Below are positions 35,458-48,322 of a DNA stretch of 64,000 bases, piece after piece (positions within the stretch are counted from its first letter, which is position 1; every line of letters begins with the position of its first letter). The notes beneath the pieces are model-generated. The model did no database searches and was not told where the DNA came from. It saw only the letters and a program-made list of their open reading frames with translations. Source of the DNA: Margaritispora aquatica (lineage: Eukaryota > Ascomycota > Leotiomycetes > Helotiales > Discinellaceae). A program made the translations under genes and the position numbers. Location of the stretch: assembly GCA_007644065.1 (NCBI GenBank), contig VJWN01000023.1, forward strand, positions 197,434 to 261,433, given 5' to 3'.

Positions 35458-38400
35458 TGTGTGAACAAGCCAAGATATCTTGGTTCAATAATATGATATC
35501 GAGTGAACAGCTCTGTTTTGGTGGAGATTGTTAAGAATGAAGTGAGTGAAGGGAATCGTTGAGTTATAGACAATAATCGCTTCAATAGAGATTAATAGAA
35601 TTCTTCATTCATGTCAAAAAAGCATTTTCCTTTCAGCTATAAAACTTCTTATCAATTCGAGGTAGAATTAACTAGTTGCCATATTCTGGTGTGGTTTCTG
35701 ATTGGGTTTGATCTGGTCGGTTTTGCCAAACCCTGGCGCCTACTATAACATGAGATCCTTGAATGCGCAATCTTTGGAACAGGCCGGGCATTCAGGGCTA
35801 TTCAAGGATCAGAATACAGTACATAAAATCCCTACCTATTTCTTAGTTTTGGGGGTGGGAAATATTCGTAGGTAGGCATCACGTCTTGCAACCTTCAGGA
35901 CGGGAGGAAACAGGGGCTAGAACTTGATTGCGAGTCCTTATATATATTTTTTAGTGTGTACAGCCCCTCTATCAGGCAGATCGTAAAGAACCCCATACCT
36001 AATGTGGACTGTATCTATGTTGGTTGTCCGTTTCGGGTAACTTGGGTGTTGGACCGTCAAACAGAGGAGACCGCAAGCATTTATTCATGCAATATTGGTT
36101 GCGTAACAGAGGGCTGAGTATCCTTGGTGAGGCGCAGTTCATCTGCAATACAGAGCTTCTATTGTATTATCGTTGAGATGGTGGCCAACGAATAGGGTCG
36201 TCTCAAGTACTGGTATAGGTAAGGTCTGACGTTTTACTATTTTAGAGTTACTGGAAACATTCAGGACCTTCTTGGTTTCAGAGCCTAGGTATGAACTGCA
36301 CACCTTTCGAGGATGTGCAGTGGTATTCTGCTCCAAACGAGCTTATCGTGTTGGATCAGCCAGCATCAGAAGCCGGAGGCCGTTCAAATACGAGGATCGT
36401 CCGTACCTGTTCATCCAAAGTTCCTCACGTCGTGATATGAGATGAATAGAAGCCAGTTCCTTTCATTTAGGATCAGATAGCCTTGGCATATTGATAAGAC
36501 TCACAGAAGTTCCATTCTATATGATGTGTTGGTTTGGAAAGAGCTATGAGAGTAATGGTGATAATCAATTTGGTGGATCAGGGAATAAAAGAAGAAGAAT
36601 AAGGAAGAAAATCCGTTGTTTCAGGCTTCGGTGATATAAAAGAGTGTATACATCAATTAACGAAATGCGGAGGGCAGTCCATCTAGAACTAGGAGCCTCG
36701 CTAAGCCATTTTTTTGCATAGCCGATGTGGTTCTGGTGCTCATTTATGAAGACCGAAATTAAAGTGGAATACCCTTGTATATGTTTTGAAAACAATAAGA
36801 GCTCAATGGCTTCAACGACGTCTCGGAAAGATTTGCATCATACCTATTCTTATCAGATTATTCCAGGTTGGCTTTATGCATAAAAACTCTACATGTCCTA
36901 GCCTCCCCAGACATAACCGGACGATACCAGATGTGTGAAAAAGAAAGTAGTAAGCATGACGGAAACGAAGGATAGCTCAATGGCAAGAGTGAAAGTGGGA
37001 TGGTAATAGGTATGCACTGTATGAATTTGCAATTTCATACCCGCGTGCTTCAATGACACCTACAGGCTCAAAACCACCCTTTCCATACACATCTTCCCAC
37101 GTACCACATCCTTTAGGGAACATATCCTACAACACGACTTCCAGATTATAGGCCAATGACTCCAGCTACCGCAGACCTCCCACTCCTCAAGTATTGAGCC
37201 AACACTCAACACCCGCGACGAAAGACATGTGCAGTAGCCACAGTCATCGCCCCACATCCGATACTCGTCTCCTTCCCCCTCTTTCAAATATACGACGTAG
37301 AATTTCCAACACCTATCTCTCTACATAAAATAACCACAGCAAAAGCACACAATGGCCTATTTAAAAGCTCCTCCGAACACCCGATCCCATCGGGCAGCTC
37401 AAGGAGGAGCTTTTCCTCCCTCCGGACAGGGACACCTCCGACCCGGAATCGTAATTTTGGGTCCTTAATTTAGTTGTTCATTCCTCCTTGCTTTATCGTT
37501 TTCTTCTCCACTTCAGAGATATCTTTTTTTTCGTTTTCTTTTTCTCGTATACATATACGGGAGTTGTAGGTTTCCACGGATAGTGGTTGCAAATTGATTC
37601 CATGGTGTCCGAATGTATCTACGTTGTTCTTCCCGTGCTCAAATATGGCGAGGAATTGGAGCCGGAATGAGAGCAAGTTTGTTTGCTCGACCGACTTATC
37701 CGGCTCCCTCGCATCCCTCGCATCCCTCGCCTACCTAGACGGTAAGATATCCTTGCGGTTGCTCCAAAGATATGTCATACGGAAAGTTATTTCTGCCATT
37801 TGTTTTTCCATCGGCGGGACGACGAATTCTTCGAAGGGCAAGACCAGAGTTTCGTCGGACAAGGTTCGAAATCGCAAGCGATTGCGCATAGCGGAAGCTT
37901 GGGGACAGTGTTAACTAAGCTCGAGAGTTATCTATCAAAAGAGATATTGCTCACCAGAACTTCGCGCGGACACTTTGCGACAGGAAGACTCATTTAAGAG
38001 CTCCCCAATTCAGGCTCCGCAATCGCGCAACATGCTCAATGCCACTCCGAAGACTGTGTGGCGTGCATGTCTTCGTTTCGGAACATGTGTTGAAGACATG
38101 CAACCACTTAATTTGAGTTGAGGTGTTGACGGATGACGGGCGATAGTGGTGGATAGTGCTGCAGCTGGTTGCAACAACATATTTTTTCAAGGCGTGCTGA
38201 GAAATGCATCATGCTCACAAATGCACTAATGCTAGTCGAAAACGTCCATCGTCAACTCTGCAATACAATCCATCACGCCTGTAGCAACATTTCTGATATA
38301 TTCAGAATCGTCTCTCGATTGGTATGTTGCTTGATCTTTTCAAGTTTTTCCATATCCCTGATCGTGAGAATTCATTCCTGTGCTTCCATGATAGTTCTAC

Positions 38401-38679
38401 TTGCCCCGTAACTCATGGCATAGAGAATTCAGGAATGCTTATCCTATTTGCATTATACAGACTCGCTAAGATCAACCTCGCGAATATCTAGAGACGGTAT
38501 ATACACGCTTTAGCTAGAGGATGTATACAAATGTCCACCCTAGACATAAGGTGAGAGGCTTGTCGTGACTCAATGTGGCAGGTCCATTTCCCGAACTCAT
38601 CATTAGACCTGCCAGTCAACTTGGTGCCGACATCCCGTGTCCTAGACGTTATGAAACGAAACCCATCAGAGTTTCCTCT
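35458..38679. other. 3.2 kb gene-poor stretch
   Basis: No protein gene is supported on either strand: open frames are short, mostly non-ATG and motif-free. Base composition is ordinary, so it is not a RIP-degraded repeat. It contains the promoter of the GHKL gene at the left, a nested inverted repeat at 37363-37414 and CT/T-rich sequence near 37490-37550. A non-coding RNA gene is possible but unproven. Confidence 0.5.
37363..37414. repeat. Nested perfect inverted repeats (potential stem-loop)
   Basis: AAAAGCTCCTCC at 37363-37374 is the exact reverse complement of GGAGGAGCTTTT at 37403-37414. In the loop, CCCGAT (37380-37385) pairs with ATCGGG (37389-37394) around CCC. The right arm runs into TTTT, so on the plus strand it also looks like a terminator-style hairpin. 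Confidence 0.85.
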
Positions 38680-41645
38680 CTATTCCCACTCTAGTAAACT
38701 TCCTTTTTTCCGATAATTCGAACGCAGTCCGAATGTAGAGGACAACCGATCAGTCACCGATTTCTTCAGTAAAGAGGTGTTGTTGTAAGCAAACTTGCAA
38801 ATTTCATAGATAGCCTCTTCAACACCCTCACCTGTCTTGACTGAGCACTCAAGGTACAATCTGGCCGCAATACGTTTCTTTGTACTCTTAGCCTACACCA
38901 CTAATCAGTACTCCCGCAGTGCTCAGAACGAGAGGAATCGAACATACCTCTTCTACTGTCACCGGATGTTTCCCTTGAGTTTCAAGTTCAGCGATCGTAG
39001 TAGGATCGGTCCTTAAGTCCTTCTTCAGACCTAAGAGTATACGAGGTGCCTCAACGTTATATTTAACATTTTCGTGTAGCTATATCAGCCGAAGGTTAGG
39101 TGACAATTAGCTAAACTAACCATGAAGGATGAGTTGTCACTGCATGGAAGTGGGTGGAAACGTACATAAACACGAGCTTGGCTCAGCGTGTCTGGATCGC
39201 CAATATCAAAGCAGATTACTGCAAAGCTCTCCTTCTCAAAATCTTGCAACCAAAACCCAGTTTTGATCTGATACGACGTGCTCTCTTGGATTAACATGCG
39301 CAGGAATTCTCGACCATACGTCCGCGGGAATGCTGAAGTTCTAGCAGCCTTCTGGGTCGATAGTATTTGGTATTCATGACCAACCTGGCTGGGGTAATTG
39401 CTTTGTGTTTCCTGCACTGATGTGAGCTGATCAATTCCGATGGATCATTTGTTAGACAAATATATCGGCAACACTTACTGAAGAATGTGACTTAAGAGAG
39501 ACGGCACGCCTTGAAGGACTCAGTATCATGTAGCTACCGGCATGCAACGGCTGGAGGGCTAGCTTACCTGAGGAAATGTGTCTTTCCACATGACCGAGGA
39601 CCAACGACGAGGGCGTATCGTTGCGACCACATATATGGGGCATCGATGAATTTGTCAGCTTCAGCTCCATTTTCGATCCGCTTTGGATCGAAAGGTAGCC
39701 CTCTGTCCTGCACACTTGGCCTTCCTCGACGGACTATACCTTTCCGAGTTCCACCAGCCATTTTTAATAGAAGCAAATTATCATCTATATCTCTGGACTT
39801 TTCAGGTACATGAAGATCATTTTCTCTTCTACCTCCTCGAGCCGCTTTTGAAGGGGCCGATACAATATCTGCTGTAACTTCTACTAGACTATCGACAGAC
39901 TTCTGTTGCACGATAACTTTAGACTCAGGGGGGATTGACATTCCCTCTATCTTTTGAACTATTTCGGGCAAAGGTTTAGCAATCTGGTGTAGATCTTTGT
40001 TCCTTTTCCTGCTTTCTTGAACTGGGGGAGGGCCGGTTGGTAATGGCAGGCGGGATGTTCCTTCACGAAGCGGACTGAGTCTTCCGTTTTTGTTCTGAGA
40101 TCGAAGCGAAAGTGTTTCTATCAGACTGAGCTCAGAACTGGATTTTGAGTTATCAGAAAGAGGCGTGGCTGATGAGCTGAGGTTATTATTGGTCCTTGTG
40201 TTCTCCAGAATGGTAGCAAGTGCGTGCTCCTCGTCGACATTACCCTCTTCGTGACAGATTCTAATCAAGCGTTCTAGAGAACTCATGACACCAAACTTGC
40301 CTGCAGGTCCGTCGAGTCGTCGGTATCCTTTCAACGCCTTCCTTGCGTATAACATCGCTTCAGGATACGATTTCTGCTTTATCAAAACATCGACAAGAGC
40401 AACAGTATCTGTTAGTGTACCAACCTTGCCAACTTGCGTGTCGCGAGGGTGAAGCTTCATCCTTTCAAGGTATATCGAACGTGCATCATCAAGCTTGTTT
40501 TGAAATTTGCATGATTGTGCGAGACCCTCCATGACCTGAAGTTTAAGAGTTCGTCGAGATTCAGCTTTTGAACCGGGTATTCTTGTCAGGCAGTTTCGAA
40601 ACACACTCTCTGCTCCGTTCCCATCATTTGCACTCAGCTTGTCCTCGCCTCTTTTCATAAGTGCTTGAAAAAGCTCAAGCTCAAACTCCTCATCAGAGTC
40701 AGACTCACTATCGTTTTCTTCAGCGATATCCTCAGACAATCCAGGCTGACTGCCTGTGCCTTTAAGTGTCTCTTGATCCTCGACCAACTCGTAAACAGTA
40801 TTTGAGGACATCCAACGAGTCACAGTCTCACTAGGCTTTGAAGGGAAACAGTCGCCAAAGTCAGATCCATAGTGCTGTGTGCCATTAGGTTGAGGACCTT
40901 CTATGATTGTGGATGCTGATGAGACCACTACGGATGCTGCTTGGACAGTATTTTGCAAAATGATTAAGCTGCTCTCTTTCATCACCTCGCTTGAAGAGCT
41001 CGAAGAATTGGCTTGCATGGACGATCTCATTTCAGACATCTGGACATTGAAGGTCTTCGCGAGCCGCCTAATCTCCTTGTAGATCTCATCGAGACCAGGA
41101 AGGATTAGCTCAGACGATTCTCGAACTGCAACCTGATTCCACCTAATCACCGTTAAATCTGACAAAGCGAAGAGTTTCTCACTCTGATCTAGAACCTACA
41201 AGATGATGGTTTGCAAAGATAATTGTAAGGTGTCACGATAAGCTTGGATCTGTTGCTGATACATCACAATTTCATCCGCAGCACCCATTAATCTCACATG
41301 TTTTCGCGCTCCGTCGAGAAATCCCACGGTTTTGTTAATGTCTGTCAGCGTTGTATCAAGCTGTGAGATCGTTTCCTGTCCATCGTGAACCGAGGCAGCA
41401 AGATTCCGCCAGTGACTCCCAACATGGCCGGTTTCCTGTAGCGAGGATTTAATTGCGTCCTGCTCAAATGTGTCGTTCATCAATTGGAGGACCCGTGCGA
41501 AGCTTTCTACATCGGTGATTAAAGACCTGATCTTAGTGTCTGCAAATGCGGCGCCATCGTAGAATGTCTTGAGTTGCCAGCCAACGCGAAGTGTTATTGT
41601 TAGCAAGGACAGGACACCGGTGGTAATCGATAGCGGATCGGCCAT
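38680..41645 (-). CDS. STAND-type N-domain + TPR-like repeats + Ras/Rho-like GTPase
   Basis: Six exons (41645-41200, 41142-39568, 39509-39479, 39426-39166, 39079-38948, 38892-38680) close in frame to give 885 residues; the 31-nt third exon is the least certain. Residues 1-150 (MADPLSITTGVLSLLTITLR...) resemble the fungal N-terminal domain found on STAND/NLR-like proteins. A Ser-rich, then acidic linker leads to helical TPR-like repeats (about 330-470), then a Pro/Ser linker. The C-terminal 230 residues look like a small GTPase: P-loop GPRSCGKT (663-670), a strand AVICFDIGDPDTL as in Rho, ILLGLKKDLR in the G4 place (T/NKxD reduced to KKD), and LYLECSVKTGEGV in the G5 place. The switch II DTAGQE is not found. 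The place where an NLR would carry NACHT or NB-ARC is thus taken by a GTPase. Nucleotide binding is likely; a recognition role is inference. Confidence 0.78.
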
Positions 41646-42453
41646 TTCATGTGCTTGTCAGTTGGTGATGTTTTATTATGATTGAGATTATAAGGCTCTG
41701 GAGGTTGCGATGCAATGCCGTCCATGCAGGTCGGCCATTCACTCAGCCTCACTCGTGACAATCATGCACAAGCTAGTCTGTTTTTGGACAGAACCACCAG
41801 GTAAATATCTGCTTAGGTAGCTACCTATCTGTACTTAGTTAAAATTTTATAGAAAAGAAATTACCCAACGATGCAGTAGCAGTTTTTTTTTGCACAGGAT
41901 TGGGTTAATTACCCTACTGGAGTCTGTTTTATTAGCATATTCACCCGTCCGATATTTACCTTCACATATACTGTTTCGCTTAGGCTTGACACATTCGTCC
42001 AGGCTCCAAGAATCGCCTTATTGTTTAAGCGAAAAACGACAAGGGAAAAAGACCGTCTTTCTCGTAGCTCAGTATAATATATTGAACGATCAACATTGAT
42101 ATAAAGCTACCAAATGAAAGTAGTATCACTATCGAGCAATCTGGCCATATGATGTATCTTACTTTCCATTACCTTTCGTCCAGCGCATCGAGTCTTTTGG
42201 AGAGACTAATTTAGGTCCAAGATTCGTATCATTTCCTTAAGCAAAGCAGTTAGAGTAATTACTTCAATGGAGTGTAAGTTTCGGCTCACTGAGAAATTCA
42301 CAGTATACCTATGCCTTAGATAACGCCAATCTATATGCGTCTCACACCCATCTATCCCTAAGCTGTTCCTAATATCCACGATATCTACTATGTAAAAGTT
42401 CCTGGAACCAATAATCTTGTATCCGATATCAACCCACACAGCGTACTGACCGC
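41646..42453. other. Intergenic between two minus-strand genes
   Basis: About 800 bp, no gene seen. Upstream region of the GTPase-fusion gene and 3' flank of the helicase gene. Confidence 0.5.
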
Positions 42454-45400
42454 TTACTGGTCCTGACCATCCAATTCAACCAACCGCATGACCAAATCCA
42501 CGACCTCATTCCCAGCTAAGTCCATCTCAGGCTCATCGATCTTCCTCGCCAAGACATCATCGAGCATACCCCTAAGCCTGCTAACAAGGACACCGATTCT
42601 CGCCCAGCCACGGAGCCTCAACCAGCCGTCGACAACGAGACCGCGACCGAGAGTGTCAAGGGTGATGGGACCGGAGAAGAGGAGGGCTGTGTAGGCGTTG
42701 AACGCTGGTTTGTCGTTAGTTATGGAGAAGGAAGGAAGAAGAAAAGAGGGATGAACTTACGAGTGAGATCGCGGATGAAGACTTTGCTTGTGGCCATTTT
42801 GTTGAAGTAACTCATGTAAACGCTATTGCCAGGGAAGGTCTGTGCATCAAAGACAGTCGAGCTGGGGTGAACGAACACTCTCCCATTTTCTTGATTGAAG
42901 TACTTGATTGTCTTTGCTTCTGGGTCCAACTCCACAGCTCCAGAAACTGAAGCCGCAAACTTCTTATCTGGGAAATCGATGCGTGCTAGTTGTGGATTGA
43001 ATGCGCCAGCACACAAAGATCGCAGTAACGTAGTATTAGAGTTTTGCTTGTTGAGTGCAGCAAGTGCCACAGATGAGGATGGTATGAAGGACAGCTCACG
43101 GAGGGAGGTCAGGTATTGAGTTCGATTGGAGGCGATATCATTCAAAGTCTGATACGACAGATAATTATCCGAACACCAATTTCGGATCTCACCTTGTCGG
43201 AAGCTATTGTAGAGTTAGCCATCAATATTAAGAGAACTGTGTCAAAATCTTACCCTCTGCCACCAACCATCTCATCCCACTGCTCGAATGCTTTCAGGTC
43301 TCCAATCAAATCTCCTTGGTTTTTTGCAAACTTTGCTCTTGCCGCTTTCGCTTCCTCTCTCTTGTCCAGAGGCGACACGAACGGTGACTTTACAGTCAAA
43401 ATGGCCGCAATGGTAACGCATGCATCAAGACAGCCAAACATAGCTCCATAGACCATGAGCTTTCCACAACGAAGGTCCGCAGGAATCATCGAAAGATGTC
43501 TGCCAAGGGCTGTGAGATCATCGCCATCCAGAGCTCCCATTCTACCAAGCAGGTCCATGGCACCATCAACAGCAACACTTTCAGGCGGAGTCAGCGCACT
43601 TGCTAGGAATGCGCTGACCTCCTTGATACCCATCGCACGAACTGATAAGCAAAGCTGCTCCAAAGGAACTCTTCTAATTTCAGGCTCGGGTCTCTCCATC
43701 ATCTTTGTCGATTCGGCGTTGCGAGTGTACAACTTGTAGCACTTTCCTGCCTGAACACGACCTGCTCGACCCCGTCTCTGCTTGCATGCAGCACGCGATG
43801 CCCAAACCTCCTCAAGTTTCCGCATGTTGTTCTGAGGATCATAACTTGTCTCTTTCACACGTCCCGTGTCAATGACAGCAACAATATCATCGATTGTGAT
43901 TGAAGTTTCTGCCACATTTGTGGCCACAATAACCTTCCTCTTTCCAGCAGGAGCATGTGGAAATACTCGACGTTGTTCGGAAGACTGAAGGGAGGCATGT
44001 AGAGGCAATGCGTGCAGGTTTGGTATGGACCTTAGGTAGTCCAGGGTACGGCTAATCTCCATGAGGCCAGGCATGAAAATGAGAATACCACCGTCTTGTT
44101 TCAAATGAGAGAGCTCGGCATCAATCTCTTTGACTGTCTCGGTGATCAAGTCATAGTTAATTCTCATACCAATGCTCTGAATAGCCGCAGCTAAATCACT
44201 GTCCATCCCGGCCGTCTCAGGATCATCCTCATTAACTCTTCCAGCTCTATTGGAATTGAAACCAGTCATTCGAATCACATCATCAAGATAATAATCCTCG
44301 ACGGGGTATGTTCGACCGCTGATTTCCACTCTGCCAACTTTCCCATTACTCTTGAAGTAATCTTCGAAAACACCCGCATCTAGGGTAGCACTCATCAGAA
44401 TGAGCTTCAAATCCTTTCGTTTCCTCAGTACATCTCTAAGGAGGACCAAGAGGAAATCTGTATCCAAACTACGCTCGTGGACTTCGTCGATGATTACATG
44501 ACTAACATCAGCCAGACTTGCCACCACGTCATCGCTGCTTCCACCTGAAGTCTGAAGTCTTCTCAGAAGAACACCAGTGGTGACAAACGTGATTTTCGTA
44601 GACGGACTTGTTTTTGACTCGCCACGAATAATATAGCCGACTTCTTGTCCAACAGCGGAACATCGTTCATCACTTACACGATCTGCGAGACCAAGAGCCG
44701 AAATCCGGCGAGGCTGTGTACATCTATATTAAGTTAGAAGATGAAACAGAATGAGACAGTTTTAGACGTACATAATTTTTGTACACTCGCCCAATGACCT
44801 CTGGTAAAGGTCATCTAGAATGAATTGAGCCGACTGTGTCGATTTACCAGAACCAGTCTCACCAGATATTATGGTAACCTGATGACCGTTAACAGTGTCG
44901 ATGATAATTTCTCGCATTTCCCATGCAGGAAGCGTTTTTCTCTGAGTTATCCGTGACTGTAATTTTGGATCGGCTTGGCGTCTTGTCCAGTCGTCGCGAC
45001 TCCTTGGGTTTGCAGTCCATGCGATTGCTCTGGGATGTCTGGAAATTCTTTGTCTTTTGCGATGGGTAGGGCGCACTTCACTAACTGTTGATGCAGCAGC
45101 TGATACATCACGCAGTTTACCGGGCTTCTCCACGATACTGTAGAAATTTTGTTCCAGCCAGTCAATGAGAAAGAATCCCATCTGCTCTCCGAGAAGATTA
45201 TCCGTTGCATGATGCAACGCTTGCTTCATCATGCTCAATCGTATATAAGCCGGAAGGGAAGCAAGAATAGAAACGACTGGAAGACTTTGTGGGTACTTTG
45301 AAGTACGCCTGAGTTGCACGATTGACTGAATTGACTCATTCTGGCCTCTATTTGCTGGTCTTATGGAAACCTGGCAAACGTCCTTGGACGGGCGCGAGAA

Positions 45401-46807
45401 TTGATCACCAAAAACAGACTGCAAGCTTGTTACCTCTTCTTCCCAGATGCCCTCAGAAGATTCTTTAGAGTCTTCTGAGTCCCAAGAGTCTTCATCCTGA
45501 TTTGTATTGGTGGTATCATCACCGCTTGCGAGAAGAATATTTTGAAGAGCTTCGGCTGTCTTGCCTTCATCGCCATTAGCATCAAAAGTCTGTCGACATA
45601 AGTCTAGAGAATATCCAGCCTCAGCTAAACGCTTGAGCGCGCTCTCTTTCTTCAAGTCACTGCTTCCCATGCTAATACCAGCTACATAGCCCTCCGGCAA
45701 AGCCCACTTGGGAAGATCATCCTCAGGAACATGGATGAGAAGCCATTCAAGGGTCTCCTCACGATCTTTGCATTCATCAACAGCCTCTTCAACATGACTT
45801 TTTCGAAAATCTAGAGCTTGAAACTCCTTTACGATGGAGTGCTTCTGGTATTCGGACAGCTTTACCTCATTAGGATTCCATATTGCATGTCTGCGAATAA
45901 GCGTCTCAACGTTGTTCCGCGTTCGCTTTCCCATTTCGATTTTCGGTATCTTCGTCCATCCTCGGTGGATATTGTGAGCTCCTGATCCTGCCCCTCCGGG
46001 ACCATGACTTCGGAGGGCTAAACCAGCAGCACCTGGTGCTCCAGGCATACTAGCAGCCTTTTCCCTGGCCTTGTCGCGCTCCACTCGCTTCTTCTCCATG
46101 ACAGCCTTAGCCTCGTCTCGTTCTCTCAGTGTTGCAAATGGGTCGGCTTCATACATCCATCCACGACCCTCTTTGATGTCCTCCCGCTTTAGCAGTTCGA
46201 ACTCTCCCTTCCATAGCCCTCGATAATCTGGAGGCATCATCATATGAATATTTCGCATGCTGCAAACTCTGAATAGACCATATGTTGCAGCAAAGTGACG
46301 AGCCTCTAATGCCGTAGCCTTATACGCAAGATGCTTATGGGAGGGTGGAAGTTTAAAAGGTTGGAGTGCAACGAGTTCGTGTGTTTTCGAATTCCTCTCT
46401 TTCAATATTACCATTGAGGAGAATCCATCTGGGGTTTTGGACTATAATGGTTACAGACAACTTTTGAACAACCCAGCAGCAGAACTTACCATGGTGTACT
46501 CTGGCTTCTCCCATTTCTGCTTTTGGCAATGCTCCGAGAGCATATTCACAGGCAGCTTTCCAGTCCACGATGCGCCCCCGATCAATTTCTTGACATCTGG
46601 TCTCTGCGGTGCCTCTCCGAGCAGAGCCGGTCCGTCTTGTCCAGATGATGCTCCATTATTTGCAGGCTTCCGCGGCTTGGGCTCTTTATCAGAATTGGAG
46701 AAGACAATGAAGCTGTCATCGGCTCCAGAAGTCGTAGCTGGGGAAGGCTTCTTTGCTCCACCACCACTGCCTGGCTTGGGCCCTTTAGATTGCCCCTTTT
46801 TAACCAT
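42454..46807 (-). CDS. DEAH-box RNA helicase, DHX57-like
   Basis: Five exons (46807-46490, 46441-44772, 44723-43254, 43203-42761, 42704-42454) close in frame to give 1383 residues, about the length of animal DHX57. The N-terminus is basic and low in complexity. A UBA-like segment (LKRLAEAGYSLDLCRQTF) and an RWD-like region (WEEEVTSLQSVFGDQF) precede the helicase. Motifs: I GETGSGKST, Ia-type CTQPRRISA, II DEVH, III SAT, V TNVAETSITIDD, VI QRRGRAGR, then the HA2 winged-helix/ratchet (LGRMGALDGD...LTALGRHLSMIP) and the C-terminal OB-fold (VFVHPSSTVF). These enzymes use NTP hydrolysis to translocate on RNA; DHX57-type proteins act around ribosomes and RNA turnover. It shares a 613-bp divergent promoter with the aprataxin-like gene. 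Family very sure, exact orthology likely. Confidence 0.94.
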
Positions 46808-47420
46808 AGTCACTCACAGTCTCGCAGGTCTGACTGCTAGCCATGTAGTGGCGAGAACAAATTGTGGCTGGAAATGTTCTGTAATTGATGGTGAATTTTA
46901 TTTGTTGTCCCCGAGGTTTGGCACTTGGTGTGTTCCAAATACGGGTTAGCGCGGGGTACTTTGTAAGTGAATTACCATGTTGAGCTATGCCACTTGACTT
47001 TGTCGATATTAATACAGCTTTTCACGTTTCAATCACTCTTACAGTGTTTTCATGATTCCCCTGCACTACGTATTATTGTTCGAGTAAATGCCCATCTCTC
47101 ACAGGAAGGGCTACAATATTTAAAGCATGCCAACTATACTTAAGTTACGGTTGAAGACCCTCATGATCCAAAGGACAGCCCATGGCTATCCCTCAGATAG
47201 GTCTCTATGAAGGAATATATCTCTTCAAACTAGAAAGAAGTCTAAGTCTTTCTCTCATGAACGTGTTGGTCAAAAACAAATATCTTGGGGATGCTGTGAG
47301 AATGACTTGCACTTAACCCAAACCTCAATGTCAGCCTCACGATCTTTCAGATCAAGCCCGATAATTTCGAAAATCCTCAACAACACAGCAGTACATCAAA
47401 GCACCTTTGAACGCGTCGTG
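46808..47420. promoter_or_regulatory. Divergent promoter region of the helicase and aprataxin-like genes
   Basis: Both flanking genes start away from this 613-bp gap. No specific binding site is claimed. The upstream ATG at 47328, in frame with the aprataxin-like gene, may lengthen that protein and shorten the gap. Confidence 0.5.
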
Positions 47421-48322
47421 ATGTCTTCCTCGATGGCCGAAGAAACACATTCCAAAGGCAATCCATCAATTGAAGATCCCAAGACATCACCGTCGCGCTC
47501 ACGCAATGCATGTAAGGCACTTGACTTCTGCCCTCTTACAGCAGCTAACATCCTCCAGTCACAGCACTGATGTCATCCAAGCGTAAAGCTCCTCCCTCCT
47601 CAACTGCAACGGCGGAATCAAGCAAGAAACCATACAATAAGAATCTCTTTTCCAAGCGTGACGGGTTGGGTGACTACATCCTCAATCCAACCAAGTATTC
47701 AATCTCCCGCGTTATATTTCACAATGAGGACTATGTTGCTATCAATGACCTATACCCCAAGTCATCTGTTCATACCCTGCTTCTGCCACGGTCTGCGAAA
47801 TACAGTGGCATACACCCCTTCGAGGCATTCGAAGATGCAGAGTTCCTAGCAGCAACAAGGATACAGGCTGAGAAGTTGAAGACCATAGTAGCCAAGGAGC
47901 TGCAGCGCAAATATGGCAAATTCTCACCACAAGAAGCAGCCAGGAATGCAGTACTCGATGGTGATGTTGACTTAAAAGAAGGAGAACCTATGCCTGAAGG
48001 TCGAGACTGGGCTAAGGATGTCATGGTGGGTGTGCACGCGAATCCAAGCATGAACCACCTACATGTTCACGTGTTGAGCAAGGAATTGTTTAGTGAATGC
48101 TTGAAGCATAGGAAGCATTACAATAGCTTCGCTACAAGCTTCTTTGTATTATTGGAGGACTTTCCGCTGAAGGATAATGATCCAAGAAGAGGTGCTAAGT
48201 GGAGAGAAGGCTTGATAGACGGAGACATGGAGTGCTGGCGTTGTGGCAAGAACTTTGGCAATAAGTTTGCAAAGCTGAAACCGCATCTGGCTGAGGAATT
48301 CGATGCGTGGAAGAGAGAATAA
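47421..48322 (+). CDS. hnt3: Aprataxin-like HIT-domain DNA-repair hydrolase
   Basis: Two exons (47421-47511, 47559-48322; 47-nt intron GTAAGG...CCAG) give 284 residues. The splice creates SRNAFTALMSSKRK, matching the conserved start of fungal aprataxins. The HIT domain carries the catalytic triad in MNHLHVHVL (His-x-His-x-His-x). The C-terminal zinc finger is CWRC...HLAEE, a C2HE type as in Hnt3. Aprataxin removes 5'-adenylate from abortive ligation intermediates in the nucleus, protecting single-strand break repair. An in-frame ATG at 47328 would add 31 residues (MSASRSFRSSPIISK), a basic, Ser-rich stretch that could act as a mitochondrial presequence; both starts are possible. It lies divergently to the DHX57-like gene. 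Confidence 0.93.

Noticed and set aside
37594..37914. 106-codon frame in the gene-poor stretch
   Set aside because: Low-complexity Leu/Ala/Ser content with no motif; an alternative frame overlaps it; composition does not favour coding.
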